From: Fervidifonticultor_A octavus_A
Lineage (GTDB): Bacteria > Sysuimicrobiota > Sysuimicrobiia > Sysuimicrobiales > Humicultoraceae
Direction: 5' to 3'
Assembly: GCA_031459655.1 (NCBI GenBank)
Contig: JAVKID010000031.1
Location: forward strand, 1-31,522
Length of the DNA: 31,522 bases
Numbering within the stretch: position 1 is the first letter of the stretch; each line of letters opens with the position of its first letter. The position numbers and the translations under genes are program-made. The notes below the pieces were generated by a model. The model saw only the letters and a program-made list of their open reading frames with translations, searched no databases and was not told the origin of the DNA. Below, piece by piece: positions 15,462 to 24,050 of the stretch.

Positions 15462-16331
15462 TCAGCCGGGGAGGCCCGCCCGGAACCGTTCGGCGTCCTC
15501 GCGGGTGCCGCGGTAGGGACCCGGGTGCTCCATCTTGAGGGAGGTCACCGCCGCGGCCAGCCGGCACGCGTCGTCCGGCGCGAGATCCAGACGCGACGCC
15601 ACATAGGTCGCAAAACAGGTGTCCCCGCGGCCGGTGCGGCCCCTGATGGCCCGAGGCGTGAATGGGGCTTCGTGGAACGTCCCGTCGGCGTAGACCAGCA
15701 CGCCGCGGCCATGGGTGAGCACCACCTCCCGGGGACCGAGCGCGGCCAGGGCGCGCGCCGCCTCCCTCATGTCCGTCTCGCCGGTCAACACCTCGGCTTC
15801 GACGTCGTCGGCCTTCACGTACCTCACCCCGGCGAGATCCCTGGTTTTCCCCGGCCAATCCCGGGTTCTCAGCGAGTCGCCTTCCGGCACCCGCACGAAC
15901 CCCTGGACGTCCAGGCCGACCGGGCCGCGCGCGACCAGCATGCGGACGATCTCGGCGCCGACTTCCCCGGCCACCAGCGGCGTGACGATGGTGACACGGG
16001 CCTCAACGACCGGGACCTCTTCGGGCGTAAACGGCCCGGCAAGCCCCAGCAGGCGGCAGCTCCGCCGATCCATGTCTTCCGTGGGGTAGATGTTCTCGAT
16101 GCCGGTGGTCTGGCCGGCCGGCGAGGCGTACACGGTGATCCCCTCGCGGCGCAGTTCGTCCAGCCGGCCGAAGTCGTCCGGGTGCAGTCTTGTGATGACC
16201 GCCACGGCAAAACCCAGCCGGCGCAGCGCCAGGGAACCATAGTACACACCGCCCCCTGACGCGGTTTCCGCGACGCCGCGCCAGACCAGCCGGTCCCGGG
16301 CGAAGTGCCCGAGGAAGGCGACGTCGACCAC
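15462..16331 (-). CDS. PfkB (ribokinase) family carbohydrate kinase
   Basis: The 289-residue protein starts with GTG at 16331 (MVDVAFLGHFARDRLV). Ribokinase features include GGGVYYGSLALRRLG at 26-40, the KADDVEAEVLTGE segment and the phosphate-binding/catalytic RGRTGRGDTCFATY loop, with Asp237 as catalytic base. PfkB signature 2 is well conserved, so it should be an active kinase. The family phosphorylates ribose, fructose, adenosine, inositol and similar compounds in the cytoplasm. The order kinase then GT4 glycosyltransferase hints at a sugar- or inositol-based product. The small GYD gene lies 13 bases upstream on the same strand. Confidence 0.87.
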   Translation of the reverse strand: MVDVAFLGHFARDRLVWRGVAETASGGGVYYGSLALRRLGFAVAVITRLHPDDFGRLDELRREGITVYASPAGQTTGIENIYPTEDMDRRSCRLLGLAGPFTPEEVPVVEARVTIVTPLVAGEVGAEIVRMLVARGPVGLDVQGFVRVPEGDSLRTRDWPGKTRDLAGVRYVKADDVEAEVLTGETDMREAARALAALGPREVVLTHGRGVLVYADGTFHEAPFTPRAIRGRTGRGDTCFATYVASRLDLAPDDACRLAAAVTSLKMEHPGPYRGTREDAERFRAGLPG

Positions 16332-16344
16332 GGGGGCGGCGCGC

Positions 16345-16632
16345 CTACGACTTCATGCCCGCGATGAAGGCGTCGATCGGGATAATGGGCAGCGACTGGA
16401 TCTTCACGCTCCCCCGCGCTCCCAGCTCGATCGAGACGCGCGCCACCACTTCTGGGTTCGGGGCCTCCAGGATTGTCATGAAGTCATAGGGGCCGAGCAC
16501 GGCGTACTGGGAGAGGATCGTGACGCCCCAGGCCTCTACCTCCTTGTTGACCTGCTTGATGCGGTCCGGGTTCTTCTTGACCGTCTCCGCCCCGTCGTCT
16601 GTCAGGTTGCTGAGCATGAGGTAGGTCCCCAT
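16345..16632 (-). CDS. GYD domain protein
   Basis: The ATG at 16632 has GGAGG 8 bases upstream and gives a 95-residue protein, the usual length for the family. It opens MGTYLMLSNLTDDGAETVKK and contains QYAVLGPYDFMTILEAP, where GPYDF corresponds to the Gly-Tyr-Asp core that names the family. The protein is soluble and probably an oligomeric ferredoxin-like alpha/beta fold. The biochemical role of GYD proteins is not established. It heads the leftward gene run with the kinase and glycosyltransferase and is divergent from the Lon-like protease, with 112 bases between them. Confidence 0.85.
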   Translation of the reverse strand: MGTYLMLSNLTDDGAETVKKNPDRIKQVNKEVEAWGVTILSQYAVLGPYDFMTILEAPNPEVVARVSIELGARGSVKIQSLPIIPIDAFIAGMKS

Positions 16633-16744
16633 ACCGATCGCCTCCGTCTTGTGCGTGCCCGGCAGCCGGACCCCCGCCACCCGCCGGGGCTTCGCTGTCC
16701 AGGTTCGATAGGAGTGGTTCCTCCACCCCCCGAATGTACATCGT

Positions 16745-19246
16745 ATGGGCGCCGGTGATGAACTTCGCCAGGCCCGGCGGGTCCCTCCCGAGCAGGTGCG
16801 GTGGACGTGCCGGCCGGAGGACCTGCCCTTCGAGACGACCGCCGACCTGCCGCCCGGGGACAGCATCGTGGGCCAGGACCGGGCCGTCCGCGCTCTCGAC
16901 TTCGGCCTGATCGTCCCACAGACCGGTTACAACATCTTCGTGGCCGGGCCGCCGGGCACCGGCCGGACCACCTACACCCGCAGCAAGGTGGACGAGATCG
17001 CGTCCAGGCAGCCCGCGCCGCCGGACTGGATCTACGTCCACAACTTCCGGCAGCCGGACCAGCCCATGGCGATCTCGCTGCCGCCCGGGGTGGGGGCCCA
17101 GTTCCGGCGGGACATGGAGCGGCTCGTCGACGAGCTGAAGGACGCCATCCGCAAACTGTTCGCCAGCGAGACGTTCGAGTCCAAGCGCAGCGCCATGATG
17201 CAGCAGTTCGAGCAGCAGGCGAGCGGGATCTGGCGCGAACTGGAACAGGAAGCCCGGCGGCTCGGGTTTGCTCTCCAGCGCACGCCCGTGGGGATCGCCA
17301 CCGTCCCGATCTCGCCGTCGGGGGAGCCGATTGGGGACGAGCAGCTCGCGCAGCTCTCCCCGGTCCACCGCGAGGAGCTCGAGCGTCGGGCGCGGGCGCT
17401 GCAGGAGAGCGTGGGCGAGGCCACCCGGAAGGTCCGCAACATCGAGCGCGAAGCCAAAGAGGCGCTGACCGAACTGGAGCGCTCGGCGGTGCGGTCGGTG
17501 GCCGGCCACGCCGTGAATGCGCTCAAACAGCGCTACGCCGATCACCCGCGCCTCGTGGAGTGGCTCGACCGTCTCCTGGCCGACGTGGTGGAGCGCCATG
17601 ACGACTTCAAGGAGGAAGCCCAGCCGTCGCCCCTCCCGTTCCTGCCGCGGCGGCCCGAGTTCACCCGGTACCAGGTCAACCTGTTCATCGACAACAGCCA
17701 GACGAAGGGGGCGCCCGTCGTTCTGGAGCTGAACCCGACGTACTACAACCTGTTCGGCAAGACGGAGTTCCGCGGTGAGTTCGGCACCATGGTCACCGAC
17801 TTCACGATGATCAAGCCTGGCGCCCTGCACCGGGCCAACGGGGGCTACCTGGTCCTCCAGGCCCGCGACCTGCTGGTCTCGCCGTTCGCGTGGGAGGGGC
17901 TCAAGCGCGCCCTCAAGAGCCGTGAGGTCCGCATCGAGAACATTGCAGAGCAGTACGGCCTCTTCGCTACGGCAACGCTGCGGCCCGAGCCGATTCCGCT
18001 CAACGTCAAGGTGGTCCTGATCGGCCCCTGGCTGATCTATCACCTGCTGTACCTGTACGATGAGGACTTCCCCAAGTTGTTCAAGATCAAGGCCGACTTC
18101 GACATCGACGTGGAGCGCACCACCGACGCCATGTTGGACTACGCCCGGGCGATCGGCGCCATCTGTCGGCGCGAAGGCCTGCTGCCCTTCGACCGCGCCG
18201 CCGTGGCGCGCGTCCTGGAACACAGCGCCCGTCTGGCCGAAGACCAGCACCGCCTCTCCATGCGCTTCAACGAGATGGCGGATGTCATCTACGAGGCCTC
18301 GGCGTGGGCTCGGAGCGAGGGCGCGGATCGGGTCTCCTCCCAGCATGTAGGCCGCGCCATCGACGAGAAGATCCGTCGCAGCAACCGGGTCGAGGAGCGC
18401 ATCCGGACGCTGCTCCGCGACGGGCAGTTGCTGGTGAGCACCGCCGGGACCGCGGTCGGCCAGGTGAACGGGCTGTCGGTCCTGGTGCTGGGCGACTACG
18501 CTTTCGGCAAGCCCTCCCGCGTCACGGCCCGGACCTTCGTTGGCAGCCGCGGCGTCGTGAACATCGAGCGGGAAACCCAGCTGTCCGGGCGCATCCACAC
18601 CAAGGGCGTCCTCACCCTGGCGGCCTACCTGGGCGGCAAGTTCGCCCAGCAGCGGCCGCTGTCGGTGAACGCGTCCCTCACCTTCGAACAGACCTACGAG
18701 GAGGTGGAGGGCGACTCGGCTGCCTCCACCGAACTGTACGCGCTGCTCTCGGACCTGTCGGGCGTCCCCATCGACCAGGGGATCGCCGTGACCGGCTCGG
18801 TCAACCAGAAGGGCGAGATTCAGCCCATCGGCGGCGTCAACGAGAAGATCGAAGGCTTCTACTATGCGTGCAAGACGATGGGGCTGACGGGCCGGCAGGG
18901 GGTGCTGATCCCCTACCAGAACCTGCGCAACCTCATGCTGAACGACGAGGTTACGCAGGCGATCCGGGAGGGGAGGTTCCACGTCTGGGCCGTGCGGACC
19001 ATCGACGAGGGGCTCGAGGTCCTGACCGGGATGCCCGCGGGTATTGCCGACGCCGAGGGCAACTACCCCGAGGGGACGGTCAACCACCTGGTCAGCCGCC
19101 GGCTGGCCGAACTTGCCGAGCACCTGCGACGGTTCGGCCCGCCGCGCCCCGAGCGGGACGGGCAGGCCCGCGAGGAGGCGGCGGAACGGGAACCCGCTCC
19201 GGCCTCGGACCCCGACCCGCCGGCGGGCAGCCACCCGGGAGGCTGA
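16745..19246 (+). CDS. Lon-like protease of the AAA_32/LonC type, probably ATP-independent
   Basis: The 833-residue protein opens in the standard way for this family (VPPEQVRWTCRPEDLPFETT). An AAA-like region follows, with GPPGTGRT at 68-75, where the Walker A Lys is Arg. A long coiled-coil insert spans about 110-260, then comes ANGGYLVLQARDLL, where the usual Walker B Asp is Gln372. The C-terminal Lon protease domain is intact: Ser658 in EGDSAAST and Lys701 in GGVNEKIEGFY, 43 residues apart as in other Lon enzymes. Lost nucleotide residues match the LonC group known from Meiothermus/Thermus, which degrades unfolded proteins without ATP. It should act in cytoplasmic quality control. The ATG has no clear ribosome-binding site. 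Confidence 0.9.
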   Translation: MGAGDELRQARRVPPEQVRWTCRPEDLPFETTADLPPGDSIVGQDRAVRALDFGLIVPQTGYNIFVAGPPGTGRTTYTRSKVDEIASRQPAPPDWIYVHNFRQPDQPMAISLPPGVGAQFRRDMERLVDELKDAIRKLFASETFESKRSAMMQQFEQQASGIWRELEQEARRLGFALQRTPVGIATVPISPSGEPIGDEQLAQLSPVHREELERRARALQESVGEATRKVRNIEREAKEALTELERSAVRSVAGHAVNALKQRYADHPRLVEWLDRLLADVVERHDDFKEEAQPSPLPFLPRRPEFTRYQVNLFIDNSQTKGAPVVLELNPTYYNLFGKTEFRGEFGTMVTDFTMIKPGALHRANGGYLVLQARDLLVSPFAWEGLKRALKSREVRIENIAEQYGLFATATLRPEPIPLNVKVVLIGPWLIYHLLYLYDEDFPKLFKIKADFDIDVERTTDAMLDYARAIGAICRREGLLPFDRAAVARVLEHSARLAEDQHRLSMRFNEMADVIYEASAWARSEGADRVSSQHVGRAIDEKIRRSNRVEERIRTLLRDGQLLVSTAGTAVGQVNGLSVLVLGDYAFGKPSRVTARTFVGSRGVVNIERETQLSGRIHTKGVLTLAAYLGGKFAQQRPLSVNASLTFEQTYEEVEGDSAASTELYALLSDLSGVPIDQGIAVTGSVNQKGEIQPIGGVNEKIEGFYYACKTMGLTGRQGVLIPYQNLRNLMLNDEVTQAIREGRFHVWAVRTIDEGLEVLTGMPAGIADAEGNYPEGTVNHLVSRRLAELAEHLRRFGPPRPERDGQAREEAAEREPAPASDPDPPAGSHPGG

Positions 19247-19264
19247 ACCCCGCTTGCATGCTCC

Positions 19265-19439
19265 TTGACACGCCCGCTGCGCGTCTTCACCGCGAAAGGC
19301 TACGCCACCGCCCCCCATCGTCCGTGAGAGCGTGCGGCTCTTCCTCACCGGCGTGCTGAGGCGGACCCACGGTTCTGTCAACCCGGCCGGGGTGCACCTG
19401 GCACGCGCCATCGGCGGGCCCCTGGGGGGAGACCCGTGA
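19265..19439 (+). pseudogene. frameshifted relic of a small upstream gene, possibly a TetR-type regulator
   Basis: Two adjacent frames look coding here. From 19265 one frame reads TRPLRVFTAKGYATAP, like the helix-1/turn of TetR regulators (LRLFAEKGYxAT). After the C6 run at 19311-19316 the next frame continues IVRESVRLFLTGVLRRTHGS and ends GGPLGGDP with TGA at 19437-19439. Dropping one C would join them. The stop overlaps the GTG start of the HlyD gene (GTGA), the layout of a real operon neighbour. At about 57 residues it is far too short for a TetR protein, so the middle would have been lost. TetR-type repressors commonly precede HlyD/ABC-2 efflux operons, which supports the idea but does not prove it. 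Confidence 0.35.
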
Positions 19440-20758
19440 GGCGGCGCCTGGGCGTGCTCATCGTGATCGTAATCGCAGGTCTCGCCGCGGCGGCCCTGTG
19501 GGCGCGGACGTCCCTCTGGCCGCCGCCCCCACCCGGCACGCTGCAGGCCTTTGGCACCATCGAGGCCACCGAGGTCAGCGTGGCCAGCAAGGTCCCCGGG
19601 CGGGTGACGCAGCTCCTGGTGGCCGAAGGATCCGAAGTGAGGGCAGGGCAGATCGTTGCCCGGCTCGACGCGGCCGAGATGGATGCGATGCTGGCACAGG
19701 CCGAGGCGGCCCTCGAAACCGCCCGCGCGCGGGTCGCTCAGGCCGAGGTGGCGCTGCGCGCGCAGCGCACCCAGGCCGCCGCCGCCGTCGCCCTGGCGGA
19801 AGCGCAAATGGACGCGGCGCGCGCCCGGTTGCCGCAGGCCGAGATCGCGCAGGACTGGCAGGCCCGGCAGGTCGCCCAGCAGGTGGATCAGGCGCGGGCG
19901 CAGGTGGCGGCCGCAGAGCAGGCGGCACGCGCCGCCGGCGCCAACGTGGCGGCGATCGAGGCCAGCCTGGTGCGGGCCCAGCAGGATCTCCAGCGCCTCG
20001 AGCAGCTCTACCGCGCGGGCGCCGTCGCGGCCCAGCAGGTGGACGCCGCCCAGGCGCAGGTCAAGGCGCTGCGCGCGCAGCGCGACGCCGCGGCGGCGCA
20101 AGCAGCCGCAGCGGAGCGGCAGGTCGCTCAGGCGCGGGCCGTCCTCGCCGCTGCGGAAGCCAACCGCCTGCAGGTCGGCATCCGGCGGCAGGACACCTCG
20201 ATCGCGGCCGCGCAGGTGCGGCAGGCGCAGGCCGGCCTGCGGGCGGCTCGCGCGGCCTACGATCTGGTCAGGCAGCGGGAACAGGAGGTCGCCGCCGCCC
20301 TCGCCCAGGTGGCGCAAGCGCGGGCGGCTTTGGATCTGGCCCGGGCGCAGTACGACCACACGATCCTCCGCGCGCCCGCCGCCGGGGTGGTGGTGACCAA
20401 GAGCGCGGAAGTCGGCGACGTCGTCGCCGCCGGCCAGCGCCTGCTGTCCATCGCCCGCGTAGACCGCGTGTGGGTGCGGGTCTTCGTGCCGGAACCGGAC
20501 CTGGCTCGCATCCGGGTCGGACAGCCGGCCGATGTCTTCGTGGACGCGTTCCCCCACCGGCCCTTTGCGGGCACCGTCACCGAGATCAGCCAGCAGGCCG
20601 AATTCACACCGCGCAACGTGCAGACCCGCGAGGAGCGCATCAAGCAGGTCTTCGGGGTGAGGATCGTGCTGGACAATCCCGACCGCGTGTTGAAACCGGG
20701 CATGCCGGCTGACGCCGTCATCAAGACGGCCGGTGGGACACCGCCACGGCGCCCATGA
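19436..20758 (+). CDS. HlyD/YbhG family efflux adaptor (membrane fusion protein)
   Basis: The GTG at 19436 follows GGGGGGAG closely. The 440-residue protein has one N-terminal membrane helix (about 5-24), a first lipoyl half (GTIEATEVSVASKVPGRVTQ), then an unusually long Ala/Gln/Arg-rich coiled-coil hairpin (about 80-300). The second lipoyl half contains TILRAPAAGVVVTKSAEVGD, followed by a beta-barrel with VWVRVFVPEPDLARIRVGQP. The length of the hairpin fits adaptors that reach across a periplasm. The last bases overlap the start of the first ATPase gene (ATGA at 20755). With two ATPases and an ABC-2 permease it forms a YbhFSR/RbbA-like export system for drugs or other hydrophobic compounds. 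Confidence 0.92.
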   Translation: MRRRLGVLIVIVIAGLAAAALWARTSLWPPPPPGTLQAFGTIEATEVSVASKVPGRVTQLLVAEGSEVRAGQIVARLDAAEMDAMLAQAEAALETARARVAQAEVALRAQRTQAAAAVALAEAQMDAARARLPQAEIAQDWQARQVAQQVDQARAQVAAAEQAARAAGANVAAIEASLVRAQQDLQRLEQLYRAGAVAAQQVDAAQAQVKALRAQRDAAAAQAAAAERQVAQARAVLAAAEANRLQVGIRRQDTSIAAAQVRQAQAGLRAARAAYDLVRQREQEVAAALAQVAQARAALDLARAQYDHTILRAPAAGVVVTKSAEVGDVVAAGQRLLSIARVDRVWVRVFVPEPDLARIRVGQPADVFVDAFPHRPFAGTVTEISQQAEFTPRNVQTREERIKQVFGVRIVLDNPDRVLKPGMPADAVIKTAGGTPPRRP

Positions 20759-21678
20759 TCCTCGCGACCGACCTCACCCGGCGGTTCGGCGATCGCCTGG
20801 CCGTCGATCGCCTCTCGCTGACCGTCGAGGCCGGCGAGATCGTCGGGCTCGTCGGCCCCGACGGCGCCGGGAAGACCACGCTGTTCCGCATGCTGGCCGG
20901 CGTCCTGGAACCCACCGGCGGCCACGCCCGCATTGCCGGCTTCGACGTGCAGACCCACCCCGATGCCATCAAAGCGCGGATCGGCTACATGCCGCAGGGA
21001 TTCTCCCTCTACACCGATCTCACCGTGCTGGAGAACCTGCGGTTCGTCGCCGAGATCTACGCCGTCCCCAGACAGGCGATGGTCGCGCGAATCGAGCGGC
21101 TGCTGGCCTCTGGCCGCATGGGGCCGTTCCGCCATCGCCTGACCGACCACCTGTCGGGCGGCATGAAGCAGAAGCTGGCCCTGGCGGCGACGTTGATCCA
21201 CGAACCCGAGGCCATCATCCTGGACGAGCCCACCACCGGCGTCGACCCCGTCTCCCGACGGGAGTTCTGGCAGATCCTCTACGACCTCAACCGGCAGGGC
21301 ATGACCGTGCTCGTGGCCACCCCCTACATGGACGAGGCCGAGCGCTGCTCGCGGGTGGCCCTGATGCATCAGGGCCGCATCCTCTCGGTGGACACCCCCG
21401 ACGCGACCCGCGGCCGCATGCGCGGGGTCGTTCTGGAGGTGCTTGCCACCCCACGCCGGCCCGCCCTGGCCGCTGCGCGGGCGCTGCCCGAGGTGCTGGG
21501 CGGGACGGTCTTCGGCGCCAGCCTGCACCTCGTCGTCCGCGATCTGGCTGCCGCGCCGGCGGTCGGCGCCGCGCTCGGGCGGGCAGGGGTGACGGTGGAA
21601 GCGATTCGCCCCATCGAGGCGTCGCTGGAGGACGTCTTCGTATCGCTGCTGACGCGCGAGGGTCCCGATGCCTCCTGA
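20755..21678 (+). CDS. ABC efflux ATP-binding protein 1, degenerate switch histidine
   Basis: The 307-residue ATPase has Walker A VGPDGAGKTT (33-42), Q-loop YMPQGFSLY, signature LSGGMKQK and Walker B IILDEPTTGVDP with its Glu. The switch region reads VLVATPYMDEAE, so Pro190 stands where active ATPases have His. This matches the weak first half of YbhF/RbbA-like fused ATPases, here as a separate protein. It probably pairs with the second ATPase as a heterodimer with one impaired site. The C-terminal domain ends IEASLEDVFVSLL, typical of CcmA-like drug-export ATPases. It overlaps the adaptor gene by 4 bases and the second ATPase by 11. Confidence 0.92.
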   Translation: MILATDLTRRFGDRLAVDRLSLTVEAGEIVGLVGPDGAGKTTLFRMLAGVLEPTGGHARIAGFDVQTHPDAIKARIGYMPQGFSLYTDLTVLENLRFVAEIYAVPRQAMVARIERLLASGRMGPFRHRLTDHLSGGMKQKLALAATLIHEPEAIILDEPTTGVDPVSRREFWQILYDLNRQGMTVLVATPYMDEAERCSRVALMHQGRILSVDTPDATRGRMRGVVLEVLATPRRPALAAARALPEVLGGTVFGASLHLVVRDLAAAPAVGAALGRAGVTVEAIRPIEASLEDVFVSLLTREGPDAS

Positions 21679-22669
21679 GATGGCCATCGAGGCGCGGGGC
21701 CTGACGAAGCGCTTCGGCGACTTCGTCGCGGTGGACCACGTGGATCTGTCCATCGCCCGCGGGCAGATCTTCGGGTTCCTCGGCCCCAACGGCTCCGGGA
21801 AGACCACCACCATCCGCATGCTGTGCGGCCTGTTGCTGCCCAGCGAAGGTTCGGCGCGCGTCCTCGGGTACGACGTGGTACGCCATCCCGAGGCGGTCAA
21901 GGCGCGCATCGGGTACATGAACCAGCGTTCCGGCCTCTACAACGACCTGACCGCGGAGGAGTTGCTGCACTTCTATGGCCACGTCTACGGCCTGGGGGCC
22001 GGCGAACGCCGGCAGGCCGTCCGGGCCTGGCTGGAGCGGGCCGGGCTGGAGGGACGCGCCCGCGACCTCATCGGCACGCTGTCGGGCGGGTGGCGGCAGC
22101 GCCTGGCCCTGGGCTGCGCGGTGCTGCATGGGCCCCAACTGCTGCTGTTGGACGAACCGACCTCGGGGACCGATCCGGCGCAGCGCCGCGAGTTCTGGGA
22201 GCTGATCTACCGCTTCGCCGATGAGGGCACCACCGTGCTGGTCACCACCCACTACATGGACGAGGCCGAGCACTGCGGGATGCTCGCCTTCATCCACGCC
22301 GGGCGGATCATCGCCCGGGGCACGCCGTCGGAGATCAAGGCCTCCGCGATGCGCGGGGGCGTGCTGGAGATCGTGGCCGAGCCCTGGATGGACGCGATGA
22401 CCGCCCTGCGCGAGGCGCCCATGGTGCGCGAGGCGGCGCTGTGCGGCGTCGCCATCCACGCGGTGGTGGACGCGCCGGCCCAGGCTGCGCCGGCCGTTGA
22501 GGCGTTCCTGCGCGGGCGGGGCATCCGGGTTCGCCGAACCGAGCCCCGCCCGCCGTCGCTGGAAGACGTCTTCGTCTCCCTGGTCGAACCGGACGCCGCG
22601 GCGGGGCTGCGCGGTGTGTGGGGCGACTGGCGGGCCGACAGCGCGCAGGGAGGTTCCCCGCATGCCTGA
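21668..22669 (+). CDS. ABC efflux ATP-binding protein 2
   Basis: The 333-residue ATPase is complete: Walker A LGPNGSGKTTT (38-48), Q-loop YMNQRSGLY, signature LSGGWRQR (138-145), Walker B LLLLDEPTSGTDP and switch His195 in VTTHYMDEAEH. The ATG at 21668 has GAGGG five bases upstream. The C-terminal extension ends LEDVFVSLVEPD, as in CcmA/YbhF-like proteins. Its intact catalytic residues suggest that it contributes the active site in a pair with the first ATPase. The last 8 bases overlap the permease gene, and AGGGAGG inside its end serves as that gene's ribosome-binding site. Confidence 0.93.
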   Translation: MPPEMAIEARGLTKRFGDFVAVDHVDLSIARGQIFGFLGPNGSGKTTTIRMLCGLLLPSEGSARVLGYDVVRHPEAVKARIGYMNQRSGLYNDLTAEELLHFYGHVYGLGAGERRQAVRAWLERAGLEGRARDLIGTLSGGWRQRLALGCAVLHGPQLLLLDEPTSGTDPAQRREFWELIYRFADEGTTVLVTTHYMDEAEHCGMLAFIHAGRIIARGTPSEIKASAMRGGVLEIVAEPWMDAMTALREAPMVREAALCGVAIHAVVDAPAQAAPAVEAFLRGRGIRVRRTEPRPPSLEDVFVSLVEPDAAAGLRGVWGDWRADSAQGGSPHA

Positions 22670-23846
22670 CCGGCCTGGGGCGGCGCCTGAACCCATCCCC
22701 CGGCGGGCGGCCGCCATGCTGGCTGCCCGCCGCCTCGCGGCCATCATCGTCAAGGAGTTCATCCAACTCGTCCGCGACCGCCGGACCCTGGCCATGGCGC
22801 TGGTGATGCCCGTGGTCCAGCTCCTGCTCTTCGGCTACGCCATCACCACGGACGTGGAGCACCTGCCCACCATCGTCCTGGACCTGTCGCGAAGCCGCGA
22901 GAGCCGCCAGCTCGTCCAGCGCTTCGTGAACTCGCGCCGCTTCGACGTGCGCGCCTACGCGGCCGACCTGGATCAGGTGCAGCGGGCCATCGACCGGGGG
23001 GATGCCCGGGTGGCGATCGTGCTGCCGGTCGACCTCGCCCGCCGCCTCCAGGCCGGGCGCCCGGCCCAGGTGCAGGTCCTCGTGGACGCCTCCGATCCGC
23101 TCATTGCCAGCGGCGCCCTCTCGACCGCTGAGGGCATCGGCCAGCTCACCTCACTGGAGATCGTGGCCCGGCGACTCCCCGACGCCGCCGGGGGGATCGG
23201 CCCCCCGCTGGAGGTGCGCACCCGCGCCTGGTACAACCCCGATCTGCGCAGCGTGAACTTCATGGTCCCGGGCCTGCTGGCCGTCGTGCTGCAGATGCTC
23301 ACGATGATGCTGACGGCCCTGGCTATCGTGCGGGAGCGCGAGCTGGGGACCCTGGAACTGCTGGTGGCCACGCCGATCCGGAAGGGCGAGTTGATGCTGG
23401 GGAAGATCCTGCCTTACGTGCTCCTGGGATACGCCGACATCACCCTGGCGCTTGTGATCGCCGCCTTCTGGTTCAAGGTGCCGATCCACGGCAGTCTGGC
23501 CTCGCTGTACCTGCTCGCCCTCTTCTTCTACCTGGCGTCGCTCGGTCAGGGCGTCTTGATCTCCACCGTGTCACGGACCCAGCGGCAGGCGATGCAGGCG
23601 TCGTTCTTCGCCTTCCTCCCCACCATCCTGTTATCGGGTTTCATGTTCCCGCGCGAGGGGATGCCGGTGGCCATCCAGTGGATCGGCTACGCGCTGCCCC
23701 TGACCTACTTTCTGATCATCGTCCGCGGCATCATCCTCAAGGGGATCGGTCTGGCGATGCTCTACCACCAGGTCGTTCCCCTCGCCGCGTTGGGCCTGGC
23801 GTTCTTTGCGGTCAGCGTGGTCCGCTTCCAGAAGCGGCTCGAGTGA
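22662..23846 (+). CDS. ABC-2 type efflux permease (YbhS/YbhR/YhhJ-like)
   Basis: The ATG at 22662 with AGGGAGG nearby is preferred over earlier in-frame sequence, which is shadow of the ATPase gene. The 394-residue protein has a cytoplasmic lead with IIVKEFIQLVRDRRTLAMAL, a first helix (ALVMPVVQLLLFGYAI), a large external domain (about 62-195) and five more helices from FMVPGLLAVVLQML onward. The IVRERELGTLELLVATPIRKGELMLGK segment is an ABC-2 hallmark, as is FMFPREGMPVAIQWIGYALPLTYFL. E. coli YbhFSR uses two permeases, YbhS and YbhR; here only one is encoded, so it may act as a homodimer or have a partner elsewhere. Confidence 0.93.
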   Translation: MPDRPGAAPEPIPRRAAAMLAARRLAAIIVKEFIQLVRDRRTLAMALVMPVVQLLLFGYAITTDVEHLPTIVLDLSRSRESRQLVQRFVNSRRFDVRAYAADLDQVQRAIDRGDARVAIVLPVDLARRLQAGRPAQVQVLVDASDPLIASGALSTAEGIGQLTSLEIVARRLPDAAGGIGPPLEVRTRAWYNPDLRSVNFMVPGLLAVVLQMLTMMLTALAIVRERELGTLELLVATPIRKGELMLGKILPYVLLGYADITLALVIAAFWFKVPIHGSLASLYLLALFFYLASLGQGVLISTVSRTQRQAMQASFFAFLPTILLSGFMFPREGMPVAIQWIGYALPLTYFLIIVRGIILKGIGLAMLYHQVVPLAALGLAFFAVSVVRFQKRLE

Positions 23847-23882
23847 GGTCACGGAGGACGTCACCTTCAGCACCAGGCCACG

Positions 23883-23911
23883 TTGACACCATGGTGACCG
23901 GACCCTACCAT
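23883..23911 (+). promoter_or_regulatory. possible promoter upstream of panE
   Basis: TTGACA at 23883-23888 is followed after 17 bases by TACCAT at 23906-23911. It lies in the 204-base gap between the efflux permease and panE and would give a leader of about 130 bases. A GC-rich hairpin (CCGGACC/GGTCCGG, 23898-23921) overlaps the -10 site; it lacks a T-run, so it is not a convincing terminator. Confidence 0.3.
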
Positions 23912-24050
23912 CGTGGTCCGGGTGATCCCCCAGCATGATCCGGCGCCGGGCTGGTTCGAGGGTCGGCTGGCGAGCCCCCACCCGTGCGCCTGTCGTAGGC
24001 GACGATTCTGGCGTTTCCGAGGATCGTGACGAATCCTGCTGGAGGCCTCA

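Noticed and set aside
16484..20557. A 1357-codon open frame on the minus strand opposite the Lon-like and HlyD genes
   Set aside because: Same cause: it mirrors two clear genes, shows no recognisable motif and has the composition typical of antisense frames in GC-rich DNA.
23898..23921. Hairpin after the efflux permease as an intrinsic terminator
   Set aside because: The 7-bp stem has a 10-base loop and no T-run follows, so termination is not supported.
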